Source: an uncultured Collinsella sp. (GTDB taxonomy: Bacteria; Actinomycetota; Coriobacteriia; Coriobacteriales; Coriobacteriaceae). Taken from it: 8,123 nucleotides of DNA. The notes beneath the pieces are model-generated. The model had not been told where the DNA came from. It did not search any database and saw only the letters and a list, made by a program, of their open reading frames with translations. Position 1 is the first letter of the stretch. Every line of letters begins with the position of its first letter. The DNA is taken from assembly GCA_938036665.1 (NCBI GenBank), contig CALHWR010000118.1, forward strand, positions 1 to 8,123. The letters run 5' to 3'. Below, in pieces: positions 1 through 6,209 of the stretch. The position numbers were made by a program, and so were the translations under genes.

Positions 1-7
1 TTCTAAC

Positions 8-48
8 CAAGGCGCCCGGCGAGCAACTTATGCCCGCCGGGCGCCTTG
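8..48. terminator. Strong GC-rich hairpin, probable terminator of a gene left of the window
   Basis: Positions 8-21 and 35-48 are exact reverse complements, giving a 14-bp stem with a 13-nt loop. The downstream side reads TTGTTAAAAG, so the U tract is poor in either direction. It probably ends transcription entering from the left. Because the hairpin is symmetric, it could also act on the opposite strand. Confidence 0.55.
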
Positions 49-50
49 TT

Positions 51-107
51 AAAAGAAGTGAAAGAAAGCAAAAGAAGTTAAAGCTTGCAAAAGAAGTGAA
101 AGCGGGA
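51..107. repeat. Three head-to-tail 19-bp purine-rich direct repeats
   Basis: Units start at 51, 70 and 89. Each begins AAAAGAAGTKAAAG (K is G, T, G), followed by five variable bases. The first and third 14-mers are identical and the middle one differs at one base. The period is exactly 19 bp, close to two helical turns, which would place a protein on the same DNA face in each unit. A regulator-binding array is an inference. No coding frame or known site is recognised. Confidence 0.8.
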
Positions 108-114
108 TGGCAGT

Positions 115-220
115 AGTCATCGGGGACGTTCTTAAACGACTGGTCGCGGGGGACACTCTTTGTCGAAGGCACTCATTGGGGACAGACTTAAATGAGTGGC
201 AGTTGGGGACACTCTTTGCC
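115..220. repeat. Cluster of four short hairpins with GGGGAC loops
   Basis: GGGGAC occurs at 122-127, 149-154, 178-183 and 205-210, each time between short inverted arms: AGTCAT/ACGACT (115-120/136-141, one mismatch), CGAC/GTCG (137-140/162-165), ACTCATT/AATGAGT (171-177/191-197) and GGCA/TGCC (198-201/217-220). Loop sequences fall into subtypes: GGGGACGTTCTTAA, GGGGACACTCTTT and GGGGACAGACTTA. The same subtypes recur around 6103-6260. The arms differ while the loops are conserved, so this is a repeat family and not a simple duplication. Its function is unknown. Confidence 0.75.
171..197. repeat. GGGGACAGACTTA hairpin, left copy of a 25-nt exact repeat
   Basis: ACTCATT (171-177) pairs perfectly with AATGAGT (191-197) around a 13-nt loop. 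Bases 173-197 are identical to 6103-6127 in the pyrE to DUF1593 intergenic region, about 5.9 kb away. Confidence 0.85.
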
Positions 221-223
221 GAG

Positions 224-290
224 CCAGCAGTCTACGTCGTGCCCCTTCTGGGCCGGGTGGCTCAAAACGCTGCACGCCGTGGACTGCTGG
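224..290. repeat. Long imperfect hairpin with a stem of about 19 bp
   Basis: Bases 224-236 pair with 278-290 (13 bp, one G-U), then after one mismatch 238-242 pair with 272-276 (CGTGC/GCACG). The 29-nt loop is GC-rich. No U tract follows, so it is a poor intrinsic terminator. It sits about 100 bp before the regulator gene and could be a palindromic repeat or part of its 5' leader. Confidence 0.6.
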
Positions 291-344
291 GGCCAAATAT
301 GCGGCATTTCGAGCACGGCTTCGATATTGGGACTGATTCTTTAT

Positions 345-350
345 TAAAAT
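345..350 (+). promoter_or_regulatory. Possible -10 element for the regulator gene
   Basis: TAAAAT lies in the only AT-rich patch (about 338-358) before the start at 390. No convincing -35 box stands 16-18 bp upstream, so this is a weak call from composition. Confidence 0.25.
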
Positions 351-371
351 AGTTTTACAGGCATTTGAGCC

Positions 372-380
372 GGGGGGGGG
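372..380 (+). repeat. Run of nine Gs next to a start codon
   Basis: G9 is followed by TGGGTATTC and the ATG at 390, so it occupies the ribosome-binding region. No ordinary AGGAGG is present; the G-rich tract is the only candidate Shine-Dalgarno sequence. Homopolymer runs of this length are prone to slippage. Confidence 0.8.
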
Positions 381-389
381 TGGGTATTC

Positions 390-1934
390 ATGAGAGGCAT
401 GGGAGACGCAGCCGCATACTTGCGTCGGGGCATTCGGGAGATTATATGCCTGGCGCTGTTCTATTTTACGTATTTGGCTGGCGAGTATCTTTTTGACGTG
501 CGCGTTGCCGAGTTTGTGCCGCCGAGCGAGGTCAGTGTCTACGAGAGCTTCATCGTCGGTGCGAGCGTGATCGGCTTTCTTGTGCGCCCCCTTCTGTACT
601 ACCGCCGCCCCCATGCGATCGATACGACGAGCGACGTCACGGGCGTGCTGCTGGTATCGGCATTGCTGCTGCTGATTATGGCTGTTCGGTTTGAGGTGGT
701 AATCGCCGGCGGTTTGATAGCGTGCTGCACGCTGGGCTACTGCGGATCGACCGCCCATGCCAACTTTGCGCGACGCTTTGCACGGACGCCGTATTTGGCG
801 CGCGCGGCGGCGCTTTCGTATGCCCTGGGCGTTCTGGTGCAGGTGCTCAACCATATGGTGATGCCCGCGGGGATTCCGCAACAGTTTGTTCTTGTTGCCT
901 GTGCGGTTGTGCAGGTGGCGCTGCTCCACGACGCTCGTCGTGCCAAGCTGCGCGGTGAATCTGAGCCTGGGCGCGAGTCCGATATCGCCGAGCTTTCGGT
1001 GGATGCGTCGGAATTTGGCGCCAAATGGCAAGACGATTCTGAATCAACGGCGGCTTTTCGGCGCTCCGTGGTGCGTTTGACGGTCGCAACCGCCTGTCTT
1101 GCTGGCGTGTTTGCCGCCCTCAATGCGGGGCTCACGACCTCGCACGCCGCCGGGGCCATCGACTTGGGCGATTGGCCGCGCTTGCTGATGGGCGTGGGCG
1201 CTCTAGTCGCCGGCGCCCTATTTGACCTGCACGAACGTTCGTATATGAACATCACCATGACTTGCACTGCCATGTTGTCCACGCTTTCGTTCTTTGTCTT
1301 GCTCGTCGACGGCAATGGCGGCAATGCGCTTGCGGCCATGGCGATTTTCTATCTGGGTTCGGGCTTCTTCGTGGTGTTTTTCACGACGAAATTTGCTGCC
1401 ATTTCGGTTTACGCGCACTGGTCGTATCTGTGGCCATGCATGGGTCGTGTCATCAACGTCGTTTGCGCGATGCTCGTGACGGCGCCAGCGGTGGCGATTG
1501 TTTCGAGCCAGAACGTGCTGCTGGCGGTGGGTGCGGTGCTCGTGCTGTTTGTGGGCATTGCGATTTCGCTGCTGGGGCAGTCTGGGCATCGGACCTATGA
1601 CGTAGAGGTGCGCGGCGACTTGGCGTTTGCTGCCGACAATCTTGGTGAGGGCCTCGCGCCTGCTCAGGGCGAGCCCGCTTCCGCGGAGGTGCTGGAGCTC
1701 ACGCTCGACGAGCGTCTCGATGCCTTCGTCGCCGCCTTTGAGCTTACGCAGCGCGAACGCGATATTTTGGGGGCCTTGGTCGCATCGCACGAGAGCGTTC
1801 AGGACATCGCCGCAACGCTCTTCCTTTCGCGCTCCACGCTCTACCGCCATATCGCCTCGATCAATAAAAAGACCGGTGCCGAGTCGCGCGTGGCCCTTAT
1901 CAATTTCTTCTGGTCTTGGACGCCAAATGACTAG
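390..1934 (+). CDS. Membrane-embedded LuxR-family transcription regulator (12 helices plus HTH)
   Basis: The 514-residue protein has two parts. Residues 15-395 are hydrophobic and I count about 12 membrane segments in two blocks of six (about 15-180 and 227-395). A charged loop at 181-226 separates the blocks, an arrangement like a transporter. Residues 445-510 are a LuxR/GerE helix-turn-helix: LTQRERDIL at 452-460, then DIAATLFLS and STLYRHIASINKKTG, the recognition-helix region. Multi-helix membrane regulators with a C-terminal LuxR domain are abundant in Coriobacteriia such as Eggerthella and Collinsella, where most have no known ligand. The likely role is sensing a small molecule at or through the membrane and regulating nearby genes; the target is not evident here. 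ATG at 390 is the first usable start, because an in-frame stop lies at 366-368. An alternative Met is codon 4. The gene stands alone and converges on mgtA. Confidence 0.9.
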   Translation: MRGMGDAAAYLRRGIREIICLALFYFTYLAGEYLFDVRVAEFVPPSEVSVYESFIVGASVIGFLVRPLLYYRRPHAIDTTSDVTGVLLVSALLLLIMAVRFEVVIAGGLIACCTLGYCGSTAHANFARRFARTPYLARAAALSYALGVLVQVLNHMVMPAGIPQQFVLVACAVVQVALLHDARRAKLRGESEPGRESDIAELSVDASEFGAKWQDDSESTAAFRRSVVRLTVATACLAGVFAALNAGLTTSHAAGAIDLGDWPRLLMGVGALVAGALFDLHERSYMNITMTCTAMLSTLSFFVLLVDGNGGNALAAMAIFYLGSGFFVVFFTTKFAAISVYAHWSYLWPCMGRVINVVCAMLVTAPAVAIVSSQNVLLAVGAVLVLFVGIAISLLGQSGHRTYDVEVRGDLAFAADNLGEGLAPAQGEPASAEVLELTLDERLDAFVAAFELTQRERDILGALVASHESVQDIAATLFLSRSTLYRHIASINKKTGAESRVALINFFWSWTPND

Positions 1935-1964
1935 CTCATTTGGGACGGGGCATTTTTAGCTGTT

Positions 1965-2006
1965 TTGGGCCGCTGCGGCCAGCAGGGACAGGTCGTAGCG
2001 GCCCAA
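1965..2006. terminator. Hairpin between convergent genes, possible shared terminator
   Basis: TTGGGCCGCT (1965-1974) pairs with AGCGGCCCAA (1997-2006), a 10-bp stem with a 22-nt loop. It lies 30 bp past the regulator stop and 27 bp past the mgtA stop. U tracts after the stem are weak on both strands. A smaller inverted repeat, AAATGA/TCATTT (1925-1930/1936-1941), overlaps the end of the regulator gene. The loop contains AGGGACAGG, reminiscent of the GGGGAC hairpins elsewhere. Confidence 0.45.
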
Positions 2007-2033
2007 GCATTCTTGACGATGGTACCTGCGGCA

Positions 2034-4802
2034 CTACAGCAGCTCGCCGTGGCGGGCGATGTAGCGGCGCTTTGCTAGTTGGGTGAGCGCGATGTAGGCG
2101 GTAACGATGCCGATGAGCAGCGCGAAAAAGCTCGCGGGCAGCGCCATGAGGCCCAGTGCATCGGCGATGGGGCTTGCCGGCAGCCAGGTGACGAGCGCCA
2201 AGCCCAGCACGGTGAGCGCGCACAACGCGGGCACGGCGTGGTCGCGCGGGCTCGGCAGGCGCGGGGAGCGCAGCATGTGGATCACGAGCGTCTGCGACCA
2301 CATGGACTCAACGAACCAACCGCTCTGAAAGAGCGCAGCAAAGGTCGCCATACCTGCGACGTCGCCCGCGGCGGCAAGCTCGGACCAGCTTGCGCCCACG
2401 GCGGCGGGGCATACCACAAAGAAGAGCGCGGCAAAGGTCACAATGTCAAACAGCGAGCTCACGGGGCCCAGCTCAAGCATAAAGCCCTTGATGGACGCGG
2501 TGTCCCAGGTGCGCGGACGGGCAGTCCAGGCGTCATCGACGGTGTCCCACGGCAGCGCGATGCACACGATTTCGTAGACCAGCGACAGCAGTACCAGCTG
2601 CAGGGCGCTCATGGGCAAAAACGGCAAGAACAGGCTCGCGACGGTCACGGACAGTACGTTGCCAAAGTTGGAGCTCACCGTGGTCTTGAGGTACTTGAGC
2701 AGGTTGCCGTAGGTGCGGCGGCCTTCGATGATGCCGCGCTCGAGCACGCCCAGGTCCTTCTGGAGCAAGATGATATCGGCGGATTCCTTGGCGATGTCGA
2801 CGGCGGAGTCGACCGAGATGCCGCAGTCGCTTGCGCGCATGGCGGCGGCGTCGTTGATGCCGTCGCCCATAAAGCCTACGGTGTGACCGAGCAGCTCGCG
2901 CATGACGCGCACCAGGCGCGCCTTCTGCAGCGGCGAGAGTTTGGCAAAGAGATGGGTTTTCTCGGCACGCTCGGCAAGCTCTGCGTCGTCGAGCGCATCG
3001 ATCTCGGAGCCGAGCAAAACGTTGCTCGCGTCGATACCGATCTGCTCGCAGACGGTGGCGGCCACGCGGTCGTTGTCGCCGGTCAGGACCTTGACCGCTA
3101 CGCCCTTGGCCTCGAGGGTGGCGACGGCGCCCGCGGCACTTGCTTTGGGCGGATCGAGGAAGGCCAAAAAGCCCATCAGCACCATGTCGCACTCGTCGGC
3201 GATGCCAAACTCGCCCACGCAGCGCGGATTGGTCTTCTGCGCCACGGCAATCACGCGCAGGCCCTCGGCGTTGAGCCCGGCGACCTGCTTGCGAATCTGG
3301 GCGAGCTCCTCGTCGGCGAGCGGTTGGACGATACCGCTGACCTCGACAAAGGAGCAGATCTCGAGCATTTCCTCGGCAGCTCCCTTGGTAACCATCTGGG
3401 TTTTGCCTTGGGCGTCGGCGACAACTACGCTCAGGCGACGGCGCGAGAAATCGAAGGGCACCTCGTCGACCTTGGTATAGCGGTCGCGCAGGCTCTGGCC
3501 CAGCATGGCATCGGGTGCGACGGTCGAGGGCGTCACGTCGGCACGGTCGATGACGGCCAGGTCGATAAGGTTTTTGAGGCCGGTCTGGAAGAAGCTGTTC
3601 AAAAACGCATGGCGCAGCACACGTGCGTCCTCGTTGCCGTCGGTGTTGAGGTAGCGCTCGAGCACGATGCGGTCTTCGGTGAGGGTGCCGGTCTTGTCAC
3701 AGCACAGGACGTCCATGGCACCCAGGTTTTGGATCGCCGGCAGCTCCTTGACGATTACCTGGCGACGGGCGAGGTCCTTGGCGCCCTGCGACAGGCTCGT
3801 GGTCACGATGACGGGAAGCATCTGCGGCGTGATGCCCACAGCCACGCTCGTGGCGAACAGCAACGCGTCGATGACGTTGCCCTTGGTGGCGGCGTTGATG
3901 GTAAAGACGACCGGCGCCATAACGAGCATGAGGCGTACGAGCAACATGGAGACACTCGAGACACCGCGGTCAAACGCGCTCTTCTCGCCGCGCCCGTTGA
4001 GCATCTTGGCGATGCCGCCCAGGTAGGTGTCCGAGCCGGTGGCAACGACAAGCGCCATGGCGGTGCCGTTTTGCACGGAGGTGCCGGTAAAGACGATGTT
4101 CTTGCAGGCAGAGAGCGGCAGCGCGGAGCCGTCGGCACCCTCGACGACGGTGATAGCGGCGGTCTTCTCGACGGCCTCGCTCTCGCCCGTGAGTGCCGAC
4201 TCGATCACAAACAAGTCGCGCGCGGTGATGATGCGGGCGTCGGCCGGCACCATATCGCCGGCAGAGAGGCGAATCATATCGCCGGGGACGAGCTCGTCGA
4301 AGGGGATCTCGAGATGCTCGTCGTTGCGCAGGGCGCAGCAGGTGTTGGAGACCAGGTCCTTGAGGGCCTCGGCTGCATTGCCGCTGCGGGCTTCCTGGAT
4401 AAACTTCATGCCGCCCGATACCAGCAGCATGATGCCGATGACGATGACCGTGGAAGGGTCGCGCTGCGGCTCGGGCACGGCGAGCACGTCGATGTAGAGC
4501 GAGACCAGCGCCAGCGCGGCGAGGATGCCGGCGAAGGGATCGATGAACGCGTCGGCGATGCGGCGGGCGAGCGTTTTGGTCGGCGCCTCGATGGCGTTGG
4601 GCCCAGTGGCGTCTAGGCGCTCGGCGGCGTGCTCGGCAGTGAGCCCGTCGGCTGTGGTGTCGAGCAGCACGAGGGCGTCCTCGGCGCTATGGGTGGCGGC
4701 GAATATGGTGTTCTTGGAAATGCCGGCGTGAGCGGCGGGGCGCGCCGTGCGGCGGCGCTTGGAGATAGCTTCGAGTACCGTGGCGGTTTTGAGCATCAGC
4801 AT
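2034..4802 (-). CDS. mgtA: MgtA-type magnesium-translocating P-type ATPase
   Basis: The 922-residue protein is the usual length for P-type IIIB magnesium importers of the inner membrane, which take up Mg2+ at the cost of ATP. Visible motifs in order: cation-ATPase N-domain (about 30-85), actuator loop TGES (205-208), membrane segment before phosphorylation with a proline (TPQMLP, 325-330), phosphorylated Asp369 in DKTGTLT, nucleotide-binding KGAAEE (473-478), TGDN (574-577) and hinge GDGIND (646-651). The C-terminal six-helix block includes FQSGWFVESMWSQTLVIHMLRS, which is typical of MgtA/MgtB and separates it from Ca2+ pumps. All catalytic residues are intact. The ATG at 4802 is preceded by AAGGAGG with 5-nt spacing; the Met at codon 3 is less well placed. 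It has its own promoter and a long leader with a small open reading frame, so low-Mg2+ control through the leader is plausible but inferred. Confidence 0.95.
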   Translation of the reverse strand: MLMLKTATVLEAISKRRRTARPAAHAGISKNTIFAATHSAEDALVLLDTTADGLTAEHAAERLDATGPNAIEAPTKTLARRIADAFIDPFAGILAALALVSLYIDVLAVPEPQRDPSTVIVIGIMLLVSGGMKFIQEARSGNAAEALKDLVSNTCCALRNDEHLEIPFDELVPGDMIRLSAGDMVPADARIITARDLFVIESALTGESEAVEKTAAITVVEGADGSALPLSACKNIVFTGTSVQNGTAMALVVATGSDTYLGGIAKMLNGRGEKSAFDRGVSSVSMLLVRLMLVMAPVVFTINAATKGNVIDALLFATSVAVGITPQMLPVIVTTSLSQGAKDLARRQVIVKELPAIQNLGAMDVLCCDKTGTLTEDRIVLERYLNTDGNEDARVLRHAFLNSFFQTGLKNLIDLAVIDRADVTPSTVAPDAMLGQSLRDRYTKVDEVPFDFSRRRLSVVVADAQGKTQMVTKGAAEEMLEICSFVEVSGIVQPLADEELAQIRKQVAGLNAEGLRVIAVAQKTNPRCVGEFGIADECDMVLMGFLAFLDPPKASAAGAVATLEAKGVAVKVLTGDNDRVAATVCEQIGIDASNVLLGSEIDALDDAELAERAEKTHLFAKLSPLQKARLVRVMRELLGHTVGFMGDGINDAAAMRASDCGISVDSAVDIAKESADIILLQKDLGVLERGIIEGRRTYGNLLKYLKTTVSSNFGNVLSVTVASLFLPFLPMSALQLVLLSLVYEIVCIALPWDTVDDAWTARPRTWDTASIKGFMLELGPVSSLFDIVTFAALFFVVCPAAVGASWSELAAAGDVAGMATFAALFQSGWFVESMWSQTLVIHMLRSPRLPSPRDHAVPALCALTVLGLALVTWLPASPIADALGLMALPASFFALLIGIVTAYIALTQLAKRRYIARHGELL

Positions 4803-4884
4803 AGGGTCCTCCTTGTTGAAGGGAGTTAGCGTACGTGTCGTATTTGCTTTAAAAAACCTTGATGTCGCTCACGTCATACTCGCG

Positions 4885-4921
4885 AACCACCACAAAGGGG
4901 ACAGGCACCTTGGTGGTGGTT
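4885..4921. repeat. GGGGACAGGCACC hairpin inside the mgtA leader
   Basis: AACCACCAC (4885-4893) pairs with GTGGTGGTT (4913-4921), 9 bp, around a loop starting AAAGGGGACAGGCACC. It shares the GGGGAC-in-loop design of the hairpins at 115-220 and 6103-6260. In the mgtA transcript it would fold between the small open reading frame and mgtA. Confidence 0.75.
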
Positions 4922-4942
4922 TTGACGATCGGTTAGTGGCGC

Positions 4943-5014
4943 TTATGCGTGTGCGGAATCCTCGCGGCGTGCCGAGGGCGACATGCAGGTTTTTCGACTA
5001 TGACTGCCTTCCAT
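4943..5014 (-). CDS. Putative 23-residue leader peptide of mgtA
   Basis: An ATG at 5014 is preceded on the minus strand by TTAAGGAGGTGTGCC, a near-perfect Shine-Dalgarno sequence with 6-nt spacing and the best ribosome site in the window. The frame runs 23 codons to TAA at 4943. The peptide begins MEGSHSRKTC and ends RREDSAHA. It is hydrophilic, with one proline and an acidic pair (Glu18-Asp19). It lies 60 nt after the predicted transcription start and 140 nt before mgtA. In enteric bacteria the leader peptide MgtL controls mgtA by coupling its translation to transcription; this peptide has no evident sequence likeness to MgtL. Translation is likely from the ribosome site alone; a regulatory role is inference. 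It could also be a chance frame, since its codons show little bias. Confidence 0.5.
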   Translation of the reverse strand: MEGSHSRKTCMSPSARREDSAHA

Positions 5015-5080
5015 GGCACACCTCCTTAAGACCGGGCGCAGCGCGCTTCGGGCATCTTGTGCCCGTTCGAATCCGCCCGT

Positions 5081-5109
5081 ATTCTTGATGAGGGGGTTTG
5101 CCGTGTCAA
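5081..5109 (-). promoter_or_regulatory. Sigma70-type promoter for mgtA and its leader
   Basis: On the minus strand, a perfect -35 TTGACA (5109-5104) is followed after exactly 17 bp by AAGAAT (5086-5081), which matches four of six -10 bases. Transcription would begin near 5074 and read into the leader peptide and mgtA. Confidence 0.7.
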
Positions 5110-5238
5110 CCCCATTGTTCGGAAAACCATCGCCCCTGACAAAGCCTTTACAGAATGCCGCGGCCCCAAAGCGCGCCCGCAACGCGCCCTGCCTGCGCTA
5201 AACTGGAAGGCACGTACGCGATTACGAGAGGAGCCCGC

Positions 5239-5919
5239 ATGGAGGCTTACAAGCAAGAGTTCATCAAGTTCATGGTTGAGTCCGACGTTCTTAAATTCGG
5301 CAGCTTTACGCTCAAGAGCGGCCGTCAGTCCCCGTTCTTTATGAACGCCGGCGCCTATGTGACGGGCTATCAGCTCAAGAAGCTGGGCGAGTATTACGCC
5401 CAGGCCATCCACGATAACTTTGGCGACGACTTTGACGTGCTGTTTGGACCGGCCTACAAGGGTATTCCGCTGGCCGTCGTGACCGCAATTGCCTACCACG
5501 AGCTGTACGGCAAGGAGGTCAAGTACTGCTGCGATCGCAAGGAGGCCAAGGACCACGGCGCCGACAAGGGCAACCTGCTGGGCTACGAGCCCCAGGACGG
5601 CGACCGCGTGGTCATGGTCGAGGACGTCACCACCAGCGGTAAGTCCATCGACGAGACCTATCCCAAGGTCATGGCTGCGGCCAATGTCGAGATCAAGGGC
5701 CTGATCGTCTCGCTCAACCGCATGGAGGTCGGCAAGGGCGGCGTGACCACCGCTCAGAAGGAGATTGAGGCCAAGTACGGTTTCCCCGTCGCGAGCATCG
5801 TTTCCATGGCCGAGGTCGTCGAGACCCTCTACAACCACGAGATCGACGGCAAGGTCGTCATCGATGACGAGCTCAAGACCGCCATCGACGCCTACTACGA
5901 GCAGTACGGAGTCAAGTAG
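5239..5919 (+). CDS. pyrE: Orotate phosphoribosyltransferase
   Basis: The 226-residue cytoplasmic enzyme joins orotate and PRPP to give orotidine 5'-phosphate and pyrophosphate, the fifth step of de novo UMP synthesis. Visible motifs: FTLKSGRQSPFFMNAG (23-38), the substrate region typical of PyrE; LFGPAYKGIPLA (68-79); the catalytic-loop region with basic residues KEAKDHG (101-107); and the PRPP-binding signature VVMVEDVTTSGKS (124-136). Length fits the family. The start at 5239 follows GAGAGGAG with 5-nt spacing; the in-frame ATG at 5155 is rejected because it has no ribosome site and adds 28 residues unlike the family. Codons strongly favour G/C endings, suggesting good expression. It is not next to other pyr genes here. 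TAAACT at 5199-5204 could be a -10 box, but no -35 is clear, and I see no PyrR-type attenuator. Confidence 0.97.
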   Translation: MEAYKQEFIKFMVESDVLKFGSFTLKSGRQSPFFMNAGAYVTGYQLKKLGEYYAQAIHDNFGDDFDVLFGPAYKGIPLAVVTAIAYHELYGKEVKYCCDRKEAKDHGADKGNLLGYEPQDGDRVVMVEDVTTSGKSIDETYPKVMAAANVEIKGLIVSLNRMEVGKGGVTTAQKEIEAKYGFPVASIVSMAEVVETLYNHEIDGKVVIDDELKTAIDAYYEQYGVK

Positions 5920-5994
5920 GTTCCGCTGTTCTGCCGAACGGCGGACCGGCCGACGCTGCGCGGGCCGCATTTGGACAATCTGACGTTCAACTTC

Positions 5995-6030
5995 AAGGGC
6001 GCGACCAGAAGGTCAGCGCCCTTTCGTTTC
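5995..6030 (+). terminator. Intrinsic terminator of pyrE
   Basis: AAGGGCGC (5995-6002) pairs with GCGCCCTT (6016-6023). The stem is extended by GACC/GGTC with one bulged A and a 4-nt loop, and the end reads TTTCGTTTC. It lies 75 bp after the pyrE stop. Confidence 0.75.
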
Positions 6031-6072
6031 ACGTCACCTTGTCTCAAATGCGACCCGCTCGCTGTCCGTCCT

Positions 6073-6102
6073 CTACCTGCGGCGTCGTCTTGCTCCAGGT
6101 AG
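6073..6102. repeat. Short hairpin next to the GGGGAC repeats
   Basis: CTACCTG (6073-6079) pairs with CAGGTAG (6096-6102) around a 16-nt loop, abutting the repeat that starts at 6103. It is one of several inverted repeats filling the gene-free stretch 6031-6277. Confidence 0.5.
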
Positions 6103-6127
6103 TCATTGGGGACAGACTTAAATGAGT
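6103..6127. repeat. GGGGACAGACTTA hairpin, right copy of a 25-nt exact repeat
   Basis: All 25 bases match 173-197. TCATT (6103-6107) pairs with AATGA (6121-6125). The next outer arm base is changed relative to the left copy (G at 6102, where 172 is C), which breaks one pair there. Confidence 0.85.
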
Positions 6128-6130
6128 AGT

Positions 6131-6209
6131 CAGAATGAGAGTGGATAATCTCCCGTTTTTGGTCTGTTTGCGGGCTCAAAGTGGGCGATTATCCACTCTT
6201 GTCATTTTG
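6131..6209. repeat. 79-nt palindromic element with arms of about 20 bp
   Basis: Bases 6139-6150 pair perfectly with 6187-6198 (GAGTGGATAATC and its complement). After a 3-nt bulge (6199-6201), 6131-6138 pair with 6202-6209 with one G-U. The 36-nt loop holds an inner CCCG/CGGG stem. No U tract follows on either strand, so it is unlike a terminator and more like a REP-type or MITE-like element. Confidence 0.7.

Larger units (their letters stand above)
4803..5074 (-). promoter_or_regulatory. Long 5' leader of mgtA
   Basis: From the predicted start of transcription near 5074 to the mgtA start, the leader is about 270 nt. In transcript order it contains: a small hairpin GGGCA/TGCCC (5064-5050), an AAGGAGGTG ribosome site, a 23-codon open reading frame (5014-4943), a 9-bp hairpin (4921-4885), a weak stem (4877-4862) followed within 10 nt by six Us (4856-4851), then the mgtA ribosome site. 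This order resembles leader-peptide attenuation. I do not see the conserved elements of an M-box riboswitch, though I cannot exclude an unknown Mg2+ sensor. Confidence 0.45.

Noticed and set aside
51..290. CRISPR array
   Set aside because: The 19-bp units are directly abutting with 5-bp variable parts, and the GGGGAC hairpins have unequal spacing and no spacer-sized unique segments. No cas gene is present.
107..352. 81-codon plus-strand frame in the left gene-free region
   Set aside because: It consists of the GGGGAC hairpins and the 224-290 palindrome read through, with no ribosome site and no protein-like pattern.
2079..4616. Very long plus-strand open frame opposite mgtA
   Set aside because: It is antisense to a gene with every P-type ATPase motif. 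Its translation is low-complexity, rich in Gly, His, Asp and Arg, with no recognisable domain; long antisense frames are common in GC-rich genes.
4848..4930. Short minus-strand frame ending VVVREYDVSDIKVF before mgtA
   Set aside because: It looks protein-like at the end, but it is bounded by a close upstream stop, lacks a good start and runs through the inserted hairpin. It could be a gene remnant, but there is too little to support this.
4803..5074. M-box (ykoK) magnesium riboswitch in the mgtA leader
   Set aside because: The length would fit, but I could not find the conserved multi-stem core; most of the space is taken by the small open reading frame and the GGGGAC hairpin. A covariance search would settle it.
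5060..5075. GTTCGAATCC, which looks like the T loop of a tRNA
   Set aside because: The flanking bases cannot form the 5-bp T stem, and no anticodon arm or acceptor stem is present on either strand.
5026..5970. Long minus-strand open frame across pyrE
   Set aside because: It is the antisense shadow of pyrE, with repetitive Leu/Val/Asp composition and no ribosome site.
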